A stretch of DNA of 64,000 bases from Prevotella sp. (GTDB lineage Bacteria > Bacteroidota > Bacteroidia > Bacteroidales > Bacteroidaceae), in assembly GCA_016291085.1 (NCBI GenBank), contig JAEEVW010000003.1:1-64000 (forward strand). Direction: 5' to 3'. The notes beneath the pieces were generated by a model. It ran no database searches and had not been told where the DNA came from. It saw nothing but the letters and a program-made list of their open reading frames with translations. The first letter of the stretch is position 1. Each line of letters opens with the position of its first letter. Positions 25,401 to 34,834 of this stretch are shown piece by piece. The position numbers and the translations under genes are program-made.

Positions 25401-27185
25401 CTAGTTTTCACTACCTTGCGAGGAGGAGTTCGAGCGAAGCTCAATTGCTAACTGCAACTCTTCCAATTGTTTAGGGTCTAACTCGCCTGGAGCATCGAGC
25501 ATGACATCGCGACCGGAATTGTTCTTCGGGAAGGCGATGCAGTCGCGAATGCTGTCGAGACCTGCCATGATGCTGACGAAACGGTCGAGACCGAAGGCGA
25601 GACCAGCATGAGGGGGTGCGCCGTACTTGAAGGCGTTGATGAGGAAGCCAAACTGAGCCATGGCACGCTCGGGGGTGAAGCCCAGAATCTGGAACATCTT
25701 CTCCTGCAGCTTGCCGTCGTGGATACGCAGTGAACCGCCACCGACCTCGATACCGTTGCAGACGAAGTCGTAAGCGACGGCGCGCACCTTCTCAGGAGCG
25801 GTGTCGAGCAAGGGGATATCATCGGGATTAGGCAGGGTGAACGGATGGTGCGTAGCCATGAGGCGCTGTTCCTCGTCGCTCCACTCGAAGAGCGGGAAGT
25901 CGACAATCCACAGGCACTTGAACGTGTTCTTGTCGCGGAGTCCGAGACGGTCGCCCATCTCCAGACGCAGCGTGCAGAGCTGAGTGCGCGTCTTGTTGGC
26001 ATTATCGCCAGAAAGGATCAGTACGAGGTCGCCATCCTTGGCCCCCGTCTTCTCCTTTAGCTGCTGCCAAACCTCTGGCTGATAGAACTTATCGATAGAC
26101 GACTTCACTGTACCATCGGCATTGAACTTAATATAGACCAGACCCTTGGCACCCACCTGCGGACGCTTCACGAAGTCGGTCAGTTGGTCGAGTTGTTTGC
26201 GGGTATACTCGGCACAACCAGGAACGACGATACCACCGATATATTCAGCCTCGTTGAACACGGGGAATTCGCCAGTACCCTTCAGCACGTCCATCAGTTC
26301 GACGAACTCCATGCCGAAACGCAGGTCGGGCTTGTCGGAACCGAAACGACGCATAGCCTCGTGCCACGTCATACGCTCCAGCTTGGGCAACTCGACACCA
26401 CGAACCTCCTTGAAGAGGTGACGGGCCAGGTCCTCGAAGATATTCAGCACATCCTCCTGATCGGCAAACGACATCTCACAGTCAATCTGCGTGAACTCAG
26501 GCTGACGGTCGGCACGAAGGTCCTCATCGCGGAAACACTTGGCAATCTGGAAGTAACGGTCGAAGCCGCTGACCATCAGCAACTGCTTCAACGTCTGAGG
26601 AGACTGCGGCAGTGCATAGAACTGACCGGGATTCATACGGCTAGGCACCACGAAGTCGCGGGCACCCTCGGGGGTAGAACCAATCAGGATAGGTGTCTCG
26701 ACCTCGATGAAGTTCAGGTTGTCGAGGAAGTTACGGATGAGAATAGTCATGCGGTGGCGCAACTCGAGATTCTTGCGAACACAAGAACGGCGCAGGTCGA
26801 GGTAGCGATACTTCATACGAATATCGTCGCCACCATCGGTATTATCTTCGATGGTAAAGGGAGGCGTCTGACTCTCGCTCAGCACATTCAGCTTCGACAC
26901 CAGAATCTCGATATCGCCCGTATCCATCTTGGGGTTCTTGGCCTGACGCTCGCTGACAACGCCCGTTGCCTGGATGCACCACTCACGGCCCAGTTTGTTG
27001 GCCTGGTCGCAAAGGGCTGCATCCTTCGACTCGTCGAACACCAACTGCGTGATGCCATAGCGGTCACGCAGGTCGACAAACGTCATACCACCCATTTTTC
27101 TCGTTTTCTGTACCCAGCCGGCCAGCGTAACTTCGCTGCCAGCATCGGTGAGACGCAGCTCACCACAAGTTTTTGTTCTATACAT
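25401..27185 (-). CDS. aspS: aspartyl-tRNA synthetase
   Basis: 594 residues, of usual length for the bacterial enzyme. It has the N-terminal anticodon-binding OB domain ([20 protein letters not shown]), class II motif 2 ([19 protein letters not shown]) and motif 3 ([13 protein letters not shown]), plus a bacterial GAD insertion. It charges tRNA-Asp in the cytoplasm. The stop codon lies inside a 9-bp inverted repeat (25391-25414). Long ORFs on the opposite strand are shadows. Confidence 0.98.
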   Translation of the reverse strand: MYRTKTCGELRLTDAGSEVTLAGWVQKTRKMGGMTFVDLRDRYGITQLVFDESKDAALCDQANKLGREWCIQATGVVSERQAKNPKMDTGDIEILVSKLNVLSESQTPPFTIEDNTDGGDDIRMKYRYLDLRRSCVRKNLELRHRMTILIRNFLDNLNFIEVETPILIGSTPEGARDFVVPSRMNPGQFYALPQSPQTLKQLLMVSGFDRYFQIAKCFRDEDLRADRQPEFTQIDCEMSFADQEDVLNIFEDLARHLFKEVRGVELPKLERMTWHEAMRRFGSDKPDLRFGMEFVELMDVLKGTGEFPVFNEAEYIGGIVVPGCAEYTRKQLDQLTDFVKRPQVGAKGLVYIKFNADGTVKSSIDKFYQPEVWQQLKEKTGAKDGDLVLILSGDNANKTRTQLCTLRLEMGDRLGLRDKNTFKCLWIVDFPLFEWSDEEQRLMATHHPFTLPNPDDIPLLDTAPEKVRAVAYDFVCNGIEVGGGSLRIHDGKLQEKMFQILGFTPERAMAQFGFLINAFKYGAPPHAGLAFGLDRFVSIMAGLDSIRDCIAFPKNNSGRDVMLDAPGELDPKQLEELQLAIELRSNSSSQGSEN

Positions 27186-27265
27186 TATTATATATATTAT
27201 ATTATGAAGTCATGAAGTTATGAAGTTATCGCTTCGCTCGTCCTATCGGACAGGAGTTAAGTACT

Positions 27266-27445
27266 TCAGGGATTATACATATCCTTGCAGTAGAAAGCCA
27301 TGATATCGTCGAGCATCCGTTTGGCCTCAACAGCCGGACTGTTGGGATCGAGCTCAATGGCCTGAATGTAGCAGTTGATGGCCTCGTGCCACTTCGACTC
27401 TTTTCGAAAGGCATTGCCCTGCTCGTACCACTCTTCAGCCGTCAT
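27266..27445 (-). CDS. small tetratricopeptide-repeat protein
   Basis: 59 residues from ATG 27445 (the TTG at 27454 is inside the upstream heptamer repeat). AEEWYEQGNAFRKESKWHEA and INCYIQAIELDPNSPAVEAK form a single TPR-like helix pair. The gene follows folD on the minus strand with only a 28-bp repeat and its ATG spacer between them, so it is translated from the folD transcript. The role is unknown, probably protein binding. Confidence 0.75.
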   Translation of the reverse strand: MTAEEWYEQGNAFRKESKWHEAINCYIQAIELDPNSPAVEAKRMLDDIMAFYCKDMYNP

Positions 27446-27448
27446 AAC

Positions 27449-27476
27449 TGTCAACTGTCAATTATCAACTGTCAAC
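27449..27476. repeat. 4 x 7-bp tandem repeat filling the folD/TPR gene gap
   Basis: Units TGTCAAC, TGTCAAT, TATCAAC, TGTCAAC. It spans exactly from the folD stop codon (27476-27478) to 3 bp before the ATG of the next gene. Confidence 0.8.
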
Positions 27477-28354
27477 TACTTGTAGTACTCCTTTTTACCG
27501 GCGGCGAGGGTATTCTTCATCAGCGAACAGATGGTCATAGGTCCTACTCCACCAGGAACGGGAGTGATGAACGAACACTTCGGAGCCACCTCGTCGAACT
27601 TCACGTCGCCAGTGAGACGGAATCCGCTTTTGCGGGTAGCATCGGGAACGCGGGTGGTACCGACGTCGACAATGACAGCACCATCCTTGACCATGTCGGC
27701 GGTGACAAACTCAGGACTGCCGATAGCAGCGATGATGATGTCGGCAGCGCGGCACTCCTCCTTCAGCGTCTTCGAACGCGAATGGCATACGGTGACGGTG
27801 GCATCGCCATACTGTTTCTGCATCATGAGCTGGGCCATGGGCTTGCCCACGATGTTCGAGCGACCGAGAATGACGCACTTCTTACCCGAGGTCTCGATAT
27901 TGTAACGCTTCAGCAGGGTGATGATACCCAACGGTGTTGCCGAGATGAAGCAAGGCAGACCGATGGCCATGCGACCGACGTTGATGGGATGGAAACCGTC
28001 GACATCCTTGCGGTAGTCGATGGCCTCAATAATCTTCTGTTCGTCGATATGTTTAGGCAAGGGCAGCTGTACGATGAAACCATCGACATCGCCATTGCGA
28101 TTCAGGCGGTCGACACAGGCCAACAGTTCCTCCTCGGTCACATCATCCTCATAGCGGATAAGCGTCGACTTGAAACCGCAGGCCTCGCAGGCCAACACCT
28201 TATTCTTTACGTAGGTCTCGGAACCACCATCGTGACCCACAAGTACTGCTGCCAGATGGGGCTGTTTGCCACCACGGGCTACTATCTCTTTTACTTCTTC
28301 GGCTATCTCGGCCTTGATGGCCGCTGCCGTTGCTTTTCCGTCAATTAACTGCAT
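27476..28354 (-). CDS. folD: methylenetetrahydrofolate dehydrogenase/cyclohydrolase
   Basis: 292 residues, full length. [17 protein letters not shown] and [16 protein letters not shown] are the family signatures; [13 protein letters not shown] holds the catalytic Lys of the Y-X3-K motif. FolD interconverts one-carbon folates in the cytoplasm. It lies downstream of ffh on the same strand, separated by a four-unit CTAGG repeat, and upstream of a small TPR gene. Confidence 0.97.
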   Translation of the reverse strand: MQLIDGKATAAAIKAEIAEEVKEIVARGGKQPHLAAVLVGHDGGSETYVKNKVLACEACGFKSTLIRYEDDVTEEELLACVDRLNRNGDVDGFIVQLPLPKHIDEQKIIEAIDYRKDVDGFHPINVGRMAIGLPCFISATPLGIITLLKRYNIETSGKKCVILGRSNIVGKPMAQLMMQKQYGDATVTVCHSRSKTLKEECRAADIIIAAIGSPEFVTADMVKDGAVIVDVGTTRVPDATRKSGFRLTGDVKFDEVAPKCSFITPVPGGVGPMTICSLMKNTLAAGKKEYYK

Positions 28355-28368
28355 AATTCTATAATTAT

Positions 28369-28408
28369 CTAGGATAGCCTAGGATAACCTAGGACTGACT
28401 AGGATTTA
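28369..28408. repeat. 4 x 10-bp CTAGG tandem repeat between ffh and folD
   Basis: Units begin CTAGGATAGC, CTAGGATAAC, CTAGGACTGA, CTAGGATTTA. It fills most of the intercistronic spacer (28355-28405). The same CTAGG decamer family occurs at 52119-52158. Confidence 0.75.
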
Positions 28409-29758
28409 AAATTTGGGCATGCCACCGCGCATTTTCATCGCTGCAGCCATCTGAGCCATTTTTGAGTTACCAGCGCCCGTCACCATACGCATCACCTTCC
28501 GGGTCTGATCAAACTGTTTCATCAGACGGTTTACCTCTTCAATCTTCGTACCCGAGCCCTTGGCGATACGCAGCTTACGGCTCTGGTTGATGATGTCAGG
28601 ATTTGCACGCTCCTTAGGCGTCATCGACTGGATGATAGCCTCAATAGACTTGAAGGCGTTGTCGTCGATGTCGACATCCTTCAGTGCCTTGCCCATACCG
28701 GGAATCATCGAAGCGAGGTCCTTGATGTTACCCATCTTCTTAATCTGCTGAATCTGACCCATGAAATCGTCGAAGTCGAACTTATTCTTGCGGATCTTCT
28801 TCTCCAGACGCTTGGCCTCTTCCTCGTCGAACTGCTGTTGGGCACGCTCTACGAGCGAGACGACGTCACCCATACCCAAAATGCGGTCGGCCATACGCTC
28901 GGGATGGAACACGTCGATGGCTTCCATCTTCTCGCCAGTACCCACAAACTTGATAGGCTTGGTGACAACGGTACGGATAGACAGGGCAGCACCACCACGG
29001 GTGTCGCCATCGAGTTTTGTGAGTACCACACCGTCGAAGTCGAGACGGTCGTTGAACTCCTTGGCGGTGTTCACTGCGTCCTGACCGGTCATCGAGTCGA
29101 CGACGAACAGCGTCTCGTCGGGATTGACAGCCTCCTTCAGGGTGGCTATCTCGTTCATCATCTCTTCATCGACGGCCAGACGACCGGCAGTATCGATGAT
29201 GACGACATTATAATTCTTGGCCTTGGCCTCACGGATGGCATTGTTGGCAATCTCAACCACATTCTTGTTGTCGGGCTCCGAATAGACGGGCACGCCCACG
29301 CTATCGCCAACCACGTGCAACTGCTGGATGGCAGCAGGACGATAAACGTCGCAAGCCACGAGCAGCGGATTCTTATGCTGACGCTCCTTGAGCATCTTGG
29401 CCAGCTTACCGCTAAACGTAGTCTTACCGGAACCCTGCAGACCAGACATCAACACGATGGCGGGACGACCTTCCAACTTCAGTTCTACGGCCTTGCCACC
29501 CATCAGTTCTGCCAGCTCGTCGTGGACAATCTTGACCATCAACTGGCTGGGCTTGATAGCGGTGAGCACATTCATGCCCATAGCCTTCTGCTTCACGGTA
29601 TCCGTAAAGGTCTTGGCAACCTTGTAGTTGACATCGGCATCCAACAGGGCCTTGCGAACGTCCTTCAACGTCTCGGCCACATTGATTTCGGTGATTTTTC
29701 CTTCACCTTTCAGTATCTTGAACGAGCGTTCAAGTCTGTCACTTAAGTTCTCAAACAT
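28406..29758 (-). CDS. ffh: signal recognition particle protein Ffh
   Basis: 450 residues: N-terminal four-helix domain, GTPase G domain (GLQGSGKTTFSGKL P-loop near residue 107, DTAGRLAVDEEM, TKLDGDTRGG), and C-terminal M domain ending GAGNSKMAQMAAAMKMRGGM. It binds the 4.5S RNA and targets membrane proteins. A -7 box TACCTTTG (29832-29825) lies ahead, so this is the first gene of ffh-folD-TPR. Confidence 0.98.
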   Translation of the reverse strand: MFENLSDRLERSFKILKGEGKITEINVAETLKDVRKALLDADVNYKVAKTFTDTVKQKAMGMNVLTAIKPSQLMVKIVHDELAELMGGKAVELKLEGRPAIVLMSGLQGSGKTTFSGKLAKMLKERQHKNPLLVACDVYRPAAIQQLHVVGDSVGVPVYSEPDNKNVVEIANNAIREAKAKNYNVVIIDTAGRLAVDEEMMNEIATLKEAVNPDETLFVVDSMTGQDAVNTAKEFNDRLDFDGVVLTKLDGDTRGGAALSIRTVVTKPIKFVGTGEKMEAIDVFHPERMADRILGMGDVVSLVERAQQQFDEEEAKRLEKKIRKNKFDFDDFMGQIQQIKKMGNIKDLASMIPGMGKALKDVDIDDNAFKSIEAIIQSMTPKERANPDIINQSRKLRIAKGSGTKIEEVNRLMKQFDQTRKVMRMVTGAGNSKMAQMAAAMKMRGGMPKF

Positions 29759-29840
29759 CGATATAATTTACTATTTGACGATTTACTATGTACTATTTAA
29801 CCATGTACCATGTACAAATTAGGCGACAAAGGTACACAAA

Positions 29841-29874
29841 AAAAACGAGACCTGCAAACTTTGGTCTCGTTTTT
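29841..29874. terminator. bidirectional intrinsic terminator
   Basis: AAAAACGAGACC / GGTCTCGTTTTT, a 12-bp inverted repeat with an 10-base loop. It ends the djlA-like transcript coming from the right and lies directly upstream of the ffh promoter. Confidence 0.85.
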
Positions 29875-29882
29875 ACCTATTT

Positions 29883-30686
29883 TTATAGTCCGCGGGCTTT
29901 CCAAATCTTGTCCTTGGCAGCATTGATTTCCTGGAATTTCTTCTCCGCCGCCTTGCGGATATCCTCGCCAAGAGCTGCTACCTTGTCAGGATGATGTTCC
30001 AAAGCCAGACGGCGATAGGCTTTCTTCACTTCGTCATCGGAAGCATTGGGCGATACACCCAGTACACGGTAAGCAGACTCCAAATCGTCCTTACCCAAGC
30101 CTAACATCGAGTCGACCTCGTCGACTGACATCTGCATCCATTGGGCACACTCCTTCATGGCGGTTACCTCGGCAGGATCCACACGACCATCGGCCTGCGA
30201 AATCATAACGAGGAAATTCAATAGTTGCAATCGCTGCGAATGGTCCATGTTACGGGCTATCTGCTGACAACACTGCATGACCGTATTACGGAAGGCCGAG
30301 GCCCCTACCCGTTTCTGTTCGTCGAACAACTTACGCAGGATATCATCACCCTGACTACGGCCCACATCACCAAAGTTCTGACGCAACACATTGCGAACCA
30401 GTTCCATTTCCGAGTGCATCACCTTGCCATCGGCCTTGATGATATATGAAGCCAAGACCAGCATCGAAAACAGAAAACTGTTGCGCTGTCCCTGATAGGT
30501 CTGCTGGCGGGTATAAGCCTGCGACTCAAAACCACTCTGTCCATCGAAGGTTCCCTGTGTTCCAGGGGTATTTACGGCATCGAGCATCGTGTCGAACACA
30601 CCGCCTAACACAATACCTGCCAGTGCCCCCAACGGACCAGCAGTCATAAACCCAAGAAAACCTCCTATCCACTTACCGTATGCCAT
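29883..30686 (-). CDS. TerB-DnaJ (DjlA-like) co-chaperone
   Basis: 267 residues from ATG 30686. A short N-terminal hydrophobic Gly-rich segment ([20 protein letters not shown]) is followed by a TerB domain (residues 70-185, including [12 protein letters not shown]) and a C-terminal J domain ([24 protein letters not shown]). This is the DjlA architecture: a membrane-anchored partner of DnaK. The four-unit heptamer repeat lies between it and the HD gene upstream. Confidence 0.85.
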   Translation of the reverse strand: MAYGKWIGGFLGFMTAGPLGALAGIVLGGVFDTMLDAVNTPGTQGTFDGQSGFESQAYTRQQTYQGQRNSFLFSMLVLASYIIKADGKVMHSEMELVRNVLRQNFGDVGRSQGDDILRKLFDEQKRVGASAFRNTVMQCCQQIARNMDHSQRLQLLNFLVMISQADGRVDPAEVTAMKECAQWMQMSVDEVDSMLGLGKDDLESAYRVLGVSPNASDDEVKKAYRRLALEHHPDKVAALGEDIRKAAEKKFQEINAAKDKIWKARGL

Positions 30687-30688
30687 AA

Positions 30689-30716
30689 CTATCAACTATC
30701 AACTTTCAACTATCAA
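30689..30716. repeat. 4 x 7-bp tandem repeat filling the HD/djlA gap
   Basis: Units CTATCAA, CTATCAA, CTTTCAA, CTATCAA. It runs from directly after the HD gene stop codon (30717-30719) to 3 bp before the djlA start codon. Confidence 0.85.
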
Positions 30717-31379
30717 CTAATATTCATGCCACCATACCTTGCCATTCTGCTCTTCGCGCTCCAAATCGTCGATGAGGCACTCGGCCAATTTGATAACCAC
30801 AGGCTGAGGCAATTGGAAACGCGGGTCATCGCTATGCGGATTGATAGATGCCAGGAAATGGGGGACCTCCTGCTTGTAGACCTCACGCATTCGGATGCTG
30901 GTGGGTTCCTCGCCCGCACAGCTGTAAGTGATGTTCGCCAGTCGGTCGCACAACTTAACAAACGGTGCATAAGGCGTCTCACGAATACCTTTATAATACT
31001 TCTCGCCGGCACGTTCGGCACGGGTGCGCCCCTTGTCGTTCGTCAGGGCATAAGCAATCTCCGTAGCCATCAGCGCCTGTTCTTCTGTCAGCAAACTCCG
31101 TGCCACCCTCAACACATCGTTATAGGTAAGACGGGCATCCTCGATGCTGTCGTGATAATAGCCACCGAAAATCAACGGTAGCACATCGTCCTCACGAGCA
31201 CATACCAGATGACCATAATCGGTGACACCCTGTACCACCATGTCGAGATGGTAGCCATAGGGCAGTCCGTCGCCATAGGTTTGGTTCACGCTCTGATGTA
31301 GTTCGTGGGCCTGCTGGCGTATCGTTTTTATCGTCTCCGCATGCTGCTGGAGACATGTTTCATAATCCTGTCGTGTCAT
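30717..31379 (-). CDS. HD-domain phosphohydrolase (SpoT-hydrolase-like)
   Basis: 220 residues from ATG 31379 (the reading from 31409 starts in the promoter). FGGYYHDSIEDARLTYNDV gives the HD-x3-ED motif of (p)ppGpp hydrolase-type HD domains, and FVKLCDRLANITYS the downstream Asp. It may hydrolyse nucleotides; the substrate is not certain. A -7 box TATCTTTG (31406-31399) is 19 bp ahead. Confidence 0.78.
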   Translation of the reverse strand: MTRQDYETCLQQHAETIKTIRQQAHELHQSVNQTYGDGLPYGYHLDMVVQGVTDYGHLVCAREDDVLPLIFGGYYHDSIEDARLTYNDVLRVARSLLTEEQALMATEIAYALTNDKGRTRAERAGEKYYKGIRETPYAPFVKLCDRLANITYSCAGEEPTSIRMREVYKQEVPHFLASINPHSDDPRFQLPQPVVIKLAECLIDDLEREEQNGKVWWHEY

Positions 31380-31412
31380 AAAAGTGAAATATTTGCTGCA
31401 AAGATACAAAAA

Positions 31413-31440
31413 AGTTAAGAGTTAAGAATTAAGAATTAAG
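31413..31440. repeat. 4 x 7-bp tandem repeat between divergent promoters
   Basis: Units AGTTAAG, AGTTAAG, AATTAAG, AATTAAG, in the divergent region between the HD gene and pepD. Confidence 0.75.
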
Positions 31441-31474
31441 AAAAAAGTGTATCTTTGCAAGCAAAATATATCAT

Positions 31475-32917
31475 ATGATGAAACAAAACATCCAAACAGA
31501 GCGAGTTTTCAGCATCTTCAGTGAGCTGAACCGCATACCACGCCCCTCACATCACGAAGAACGGGTGGTTGATTACCTGTGTCAGTTTGCCGAACGGCTG
31601 CATCTGGAATACAAACGCGATGCACAGAACTGCGTCGTCATTCGGAAACCAGCCACCAAAGGACATGAGGGAGCAGAACCCATCGTGCTGCTAAACCACA
31701 TGGACATGGTATGTGTAGGAATGAAGAATCCCCTCACCGACCCCATCGAACCCTACATCGAGGACGGTTGGATGAAGGCTAAAGGTACTTCATTAGGCGC
31801 CGACAACGGCATTGGACTCTCGATGGCATTGGCCGTGCTGGAGAGTAACGACATCGTGCACCCAGCTTTAGAAGTGATGACAACTACCAACGAGGAGGAC
31901 GGTATGTCGGGAGCTGCTAATCTCTCGAAGGACTTCCTAAAAGGACGAAAGGTCATCAATCTTGACTCGGAGGACTATGATACCATTACCACTGGAGCTG
32001 CAGGAGCCTGTCTACAGTTGCACCGCATACCCCTAACACGGATGGAAGCTCCCGGCGGCAAGCGCCGTTGGTATCGCATCCGCTTCGAAGGCGGACTGGG
32101 CGGACATTCAGGTGTCGACATCAACAAAGGACGGTGTAGTGCCGTGATTCCCGCTTGGGCCATCTTAGCCGCCATATACAACGACTATGATTTCAATGTG
32201 GCCAGCATCCATATCGGCGAGGCCAACGCCTCGATAGCCTCGTCGGCGGAGATGATTATCACCATTCCTTCCGGTGAGGGTTCCGAGTTCGTCAAACAAC
32301 AGGAGGAGCAGATGAACCAGTGGCTGCGGGAGGAATATGGCGACCACGACCCCAATATGCATTGCACTATTGAGAAATGTGAGCGTCAGGAAACTATCAT
32401 CAATCCTGAGGCCGTGGAGGCGCTGCTGAGTATTTTGGAACAAATTCCGCAGGGCGTGGTCAAGATGAGCGAGACGATGCAGGACACGGTGGAAACGTCG
32501 AACAACGTGGGACGTATTAGCACTGAGGAGGATCATATTCTGGTCAGCACACATACCCGCAGTTTTATTGACAGTGATATGGAGGCACTGAGCCGCGACA
32601 TTGCCAATACGTTCAAGGAGCATGGAGCTACATCAGAAACCATCATGTCAGCCCCTGCCTGGCAAGAAAACCAACAATCAGACTTTTTACGTCTGACCAG
32701 CGACACGTTCCAAGATGTGCTGGGCTGGCGTCCACGAATGGTAGCCATGCACTTTGTGCTGGAGGCCGGATTCTTCGTACAACACTATCCCGGCATCCAG
32801 ATGGCCAGTATTGGACCGCGCATCGTGGAGCCCCACTCTACCAGCGAACGGGTAGAGTTGAAGACCATCGATGACATCTGGCAGGTACTGATAGAAATGC
32901 TGAAGAGGCTGGCGTGA
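31475..32917 (+). CDS. pepD: aminoacyl-histidine dipeptidase (M20 family)
   Basis: 480 residues, the usual length. LNHMDMVCVG and SLGADNGIGLSMALAV carry the metal-binding His and Asp, TTNEEDGMSGA the catalytic Glu pair, LGGHSGVDI the dimerisation segment, and EPHSTSERVE the last metal ligand. It is a cytosolic di-zinc peptidase. A -7 box TATCTTTG (31453-31460) precedes the ATG. Confidence 0.95.
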   Translation: MMKQNIQTERVFSIFSELNRIPRPSHHEERVVDYLCQFAERLHLEYKRDAQNCVVIRKPATKGHEGAEPIVLLNHMDMVCVGMKNPLTDPIEPYIEDGWMKAKGTSLGADNGIGLSMALAVLESNDIVHPALEVMTTTNEEDGMSGAANLSKDFLKGRKVINLDSEDYDTITTGAAGACLQLHRIPLTRMEAPGGKRRWYRIRFEGGLGGHSGVDINKGRCSAVIPAWAILAAIYNDYDFNVASIHIGEANASIASSAEMIITIPSGEGSEFVKQQEEQMNQWLREEYGDHDPNMHCTIEKCERQETIINPEAVEALLSILEQIPQGVVKMSETMQDTVETSNNVGRISTEEDHILVSTHTRSFIDSDMEALSRDIANTFKEHGATSETIMSAPAWQENQQSDFLRLTSDTFQDVLGWRPRMVAMHFVLEAGFFVQHYPGIQMASIGPRIVEPHSTSERVELKTIDDIWQVLIEMLKRLA

Positions 32918-32956
32918 CAGCCTTATCAAACAACAGATTTCACGGATTCCACGGAT

Positions 32957-33751
32957 TTATCGTTTGATCTCGATATCGCGTTTGACGTTATTGCGAATCT
33001 TCGTCAGATAGCCTTTCATACCCTCGGCATCTTTGTTGTCGATGATTTCCAATAGCTCCTTCAGTTCCGTACGGATCTGACTGACCTGGTCGTGGGTATA
33101 GGGGTTGAAGAGAATTTCCTGCAACAGGTAGTCATCCTCGTTGAGCACGCCCTTAGCGATGCGCATGTGACGCTTGAAGGTGGTACCAGGAGCATCCTGA
33201 TGTTTCATGACTGCAGCAAAGACAAACGTCGACACGAAGGGAATTGACAACGAGTAAGCCACCGTCTTGTCGTGCTCCTCGAAGGTGTACTCGTAGATAT
33301 TCAGACCCAGTTTCTGATAGAGATCCTTGAAGAAGATACGTCCCATGTAGTCACCCTCGCTGATGATGATGGCATTCTCCTCGGAGAGCTGTTGCAGATT
33401 GGCAAATGTCGGACCAAACATGGGGTGCGTCGAGACGTAGCGCATGCCCGTGGACTCGTAGAACTCCTTCATGTCGGTTTTTACGCTCGCAATATCGCTG
33501 ATGATACACTCCTTGGGCAAGAAAGGAATGACCTCCTTGAAAACAGGGATGGTATACTTTAACGTGACGGCATTGATGAGCAGTTCGGGCTGGAAGGCCT
33601 GAATCTCTTCGTAGGTCGTGAAACGCTGACAATTATAGGTAAATCGCATGCGCTTGGGATCGCGCTCGAAAACTGCCACCTCATGGTCGAAACTCAGCAG
33701 GTCGATGAAGAACGACCCCATCTTACCTGCACCTAATACTAATATTTTCAT
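32957..33751 (-). CDS. tyrA: prephenate dehydrogenase
   Basis: 264 residues from ATG 33751, where the Rossmann fold starts (KILVLGAGKMGSFFIDLL). SDIASVKTDMKEFYES and YVSTHPMFGP are TyrA hallmarks. It oxidises prephenate to 4-hydroxyphenylpyruvate for tyrosine. It is the last gene of the pheA - aminotransferase - aroF/CM - tyrA operon, 16 bp after the DAHP synthase gene. The longer frame from 33877 overlaps that gene and is rejected. Confidence 0.95.
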   Translation of the reverse strand: MKILVLGAGKMGSFFIDLLSFDHEVAVFERDPKRMRFTYNCQRFTTYEEIQAFQPELLINAVTLKYTIPVFKEVIPFLPKECIISDIASVKTDMKEFYESTGMRYVSTHPMFGPTFANLQQLSEENAIIISEGDYMGRIFFKDLYQKLGLNIYEYTFEEHDKTVAYSLSIPFVSTFVFAAVMKHQDAPGTTFKRHMRIAKGVLNEDDYLLQEILFNPYTHDQVSQIRTELKELLEIIDNKDAEGMKGYLTKIRNNVKRDIEIKR

Positions 33752-33767
33752 AAAAACTCCCCTTATT

Positions 33768-34832
33768 CTATTTATTGACGATTTCGATTTGTTGGCGAAC
33801 AGACTCTTCGTGGATGCTTTCGAAGACCTTGGCAACAAACTCGGCAGCCATACCAGTGAGCGTACCCTGAACACCACGCTTCTCCAGAATCTCGTTGTAA
33901 CGCGAGGCTTGCAGCACGGTCATATTATGTTCCTTCTTGTACTCACCAATCTCACGGCATACGGCCATGCGTTTCGACAGGAGTTCCATGAGCTGATTGT
34001 CGATTTCGTCAATCTGCTTGCGCAACTGGGTGATACCCTCGGTCGTGACATGTTCGTCGCGGATGATGAGCAATGACAGGATATAGTCGAGCACATCGGG
34101 GGTGACCTGCTGTTTGGCATCGCTCCAAGCCTTGTCGGGATCGCAATGACTCTCTACAATCAAACCATCGAAGCCGAGGTCCATAGCTTGTTGACACAGG
34201 GGAGCAATCAGTTCACGACGACCGCCAATATGAGAAGGATCGCTGATGATAGGCAACTCGGGAATACGACGATGCAACTCGATAGGAATCTGCCACATCG
34301 GTGCATTACGGTAGATTTTCTGTTCGTAGGAAGAAAAACCGCGATGGATAGCACCCAGACGCTTCACACCAGCTTGATTCAGACGCTGTAGGGCACCAAT
34401 CCAGAGTTCCAAATCAGGATTGACGGGGTTCTTCACGAATACAGGAACATTGACACCTTTCAGGGCATCAGCCAAGGCCTGTACAGCAAAGGGATTCGCC
34501 GTGGTACGGGCACCAATCCATAAGATGTCCATGTCGTACTTCATGGCCAATTCCACATGTTCCGGAGTGGCCACCTCGGTAGCGATGAGCATGTGGGTTT
34601 CCTCCTTGACCTGCTTCATCCAGGGCAGAGCCTTCTCGCCATTACCTTCGAAACCACCCGGCTTGGTGCGGGGTTTCCACACACCAGCACGGAAATTGTG
34701 ACAGCCCTTCATAGCCAGTTGGCGGGCTGTTTCCATCACTTGCTCCTCAGTCTCGGCACTGCAAGGACCTGCAATGACGAAGGGGCGTTCGTTGTCACTT
34801 GGTAAATTCAATGGTTGTAACTCTAATTCCAT
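33768..34832 (-). CDS. bifunctional DAHP synthase (type I-beta)/chorismate mutase
   Basis: 354 residues. Residues 1-260 are a KDO8P-synthase-like DAHP synthase (FVIAGPCSAETEEQ, FRAGVWKPRTKPGG, SDPSHIGGRRE); residues 265-354 are an AroQ-type chorismate mutase (LRKQIDEIDNQLMELLSKRM). It joins the first step of the aromatic pathway with the branch to prephenate in one polypeptide, as in Bacteroidales. It lies 2 bp after the aminotransferase gene in the Phe/Tyr operon. Confidence 0.96.
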   Translation of the reverse strand: MELELQPLNLPSDNERPFVIAGPCSAETEEQVMETARQLAMKGCHNFRAGVWKPRTKPGGFEGNGEKALPWMKQVKEETHMLIATEVATPEHVELAMKYDMDILWIGARTTANPFAVQALADALKGVNVPVFVKNPVNPDLELWIGALQRLNQAGVKRLGAIHRGFSSYEQKIYRNAPMWQIPIELHRRIPELPIISDPSHIGGRRELIAPLCQQAMDLGFDGLIVESHCDPDKAWSDAKQQVTPDVLDYILSLLIIRDEHVTTEGITQLRKQIDEIDNQLMELLSKRMAVCREIGEYKKEHNMTVLQASRYNEILEKRGVQGTLTGMAAEFVAKVFESIHEESVRQQIEIVNK

Positions 34833-34834
34833 AG

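Noticed and set aside
25391..25414. Hairpin GTAGTGAAA/TTTCACTAC at the aspS end as a terminator
   Set aside because: No T-run on either strand; it overlaps the stop codon, so it was not called.
26184..27215. Long plus-strand ORF over aspS (343 codons)
   Set aside because: It is the antisense shadow of aspS with no start context or family; similar shadows over folD (27386), ffh (28838) and purF (53385) were left out for the same reason.
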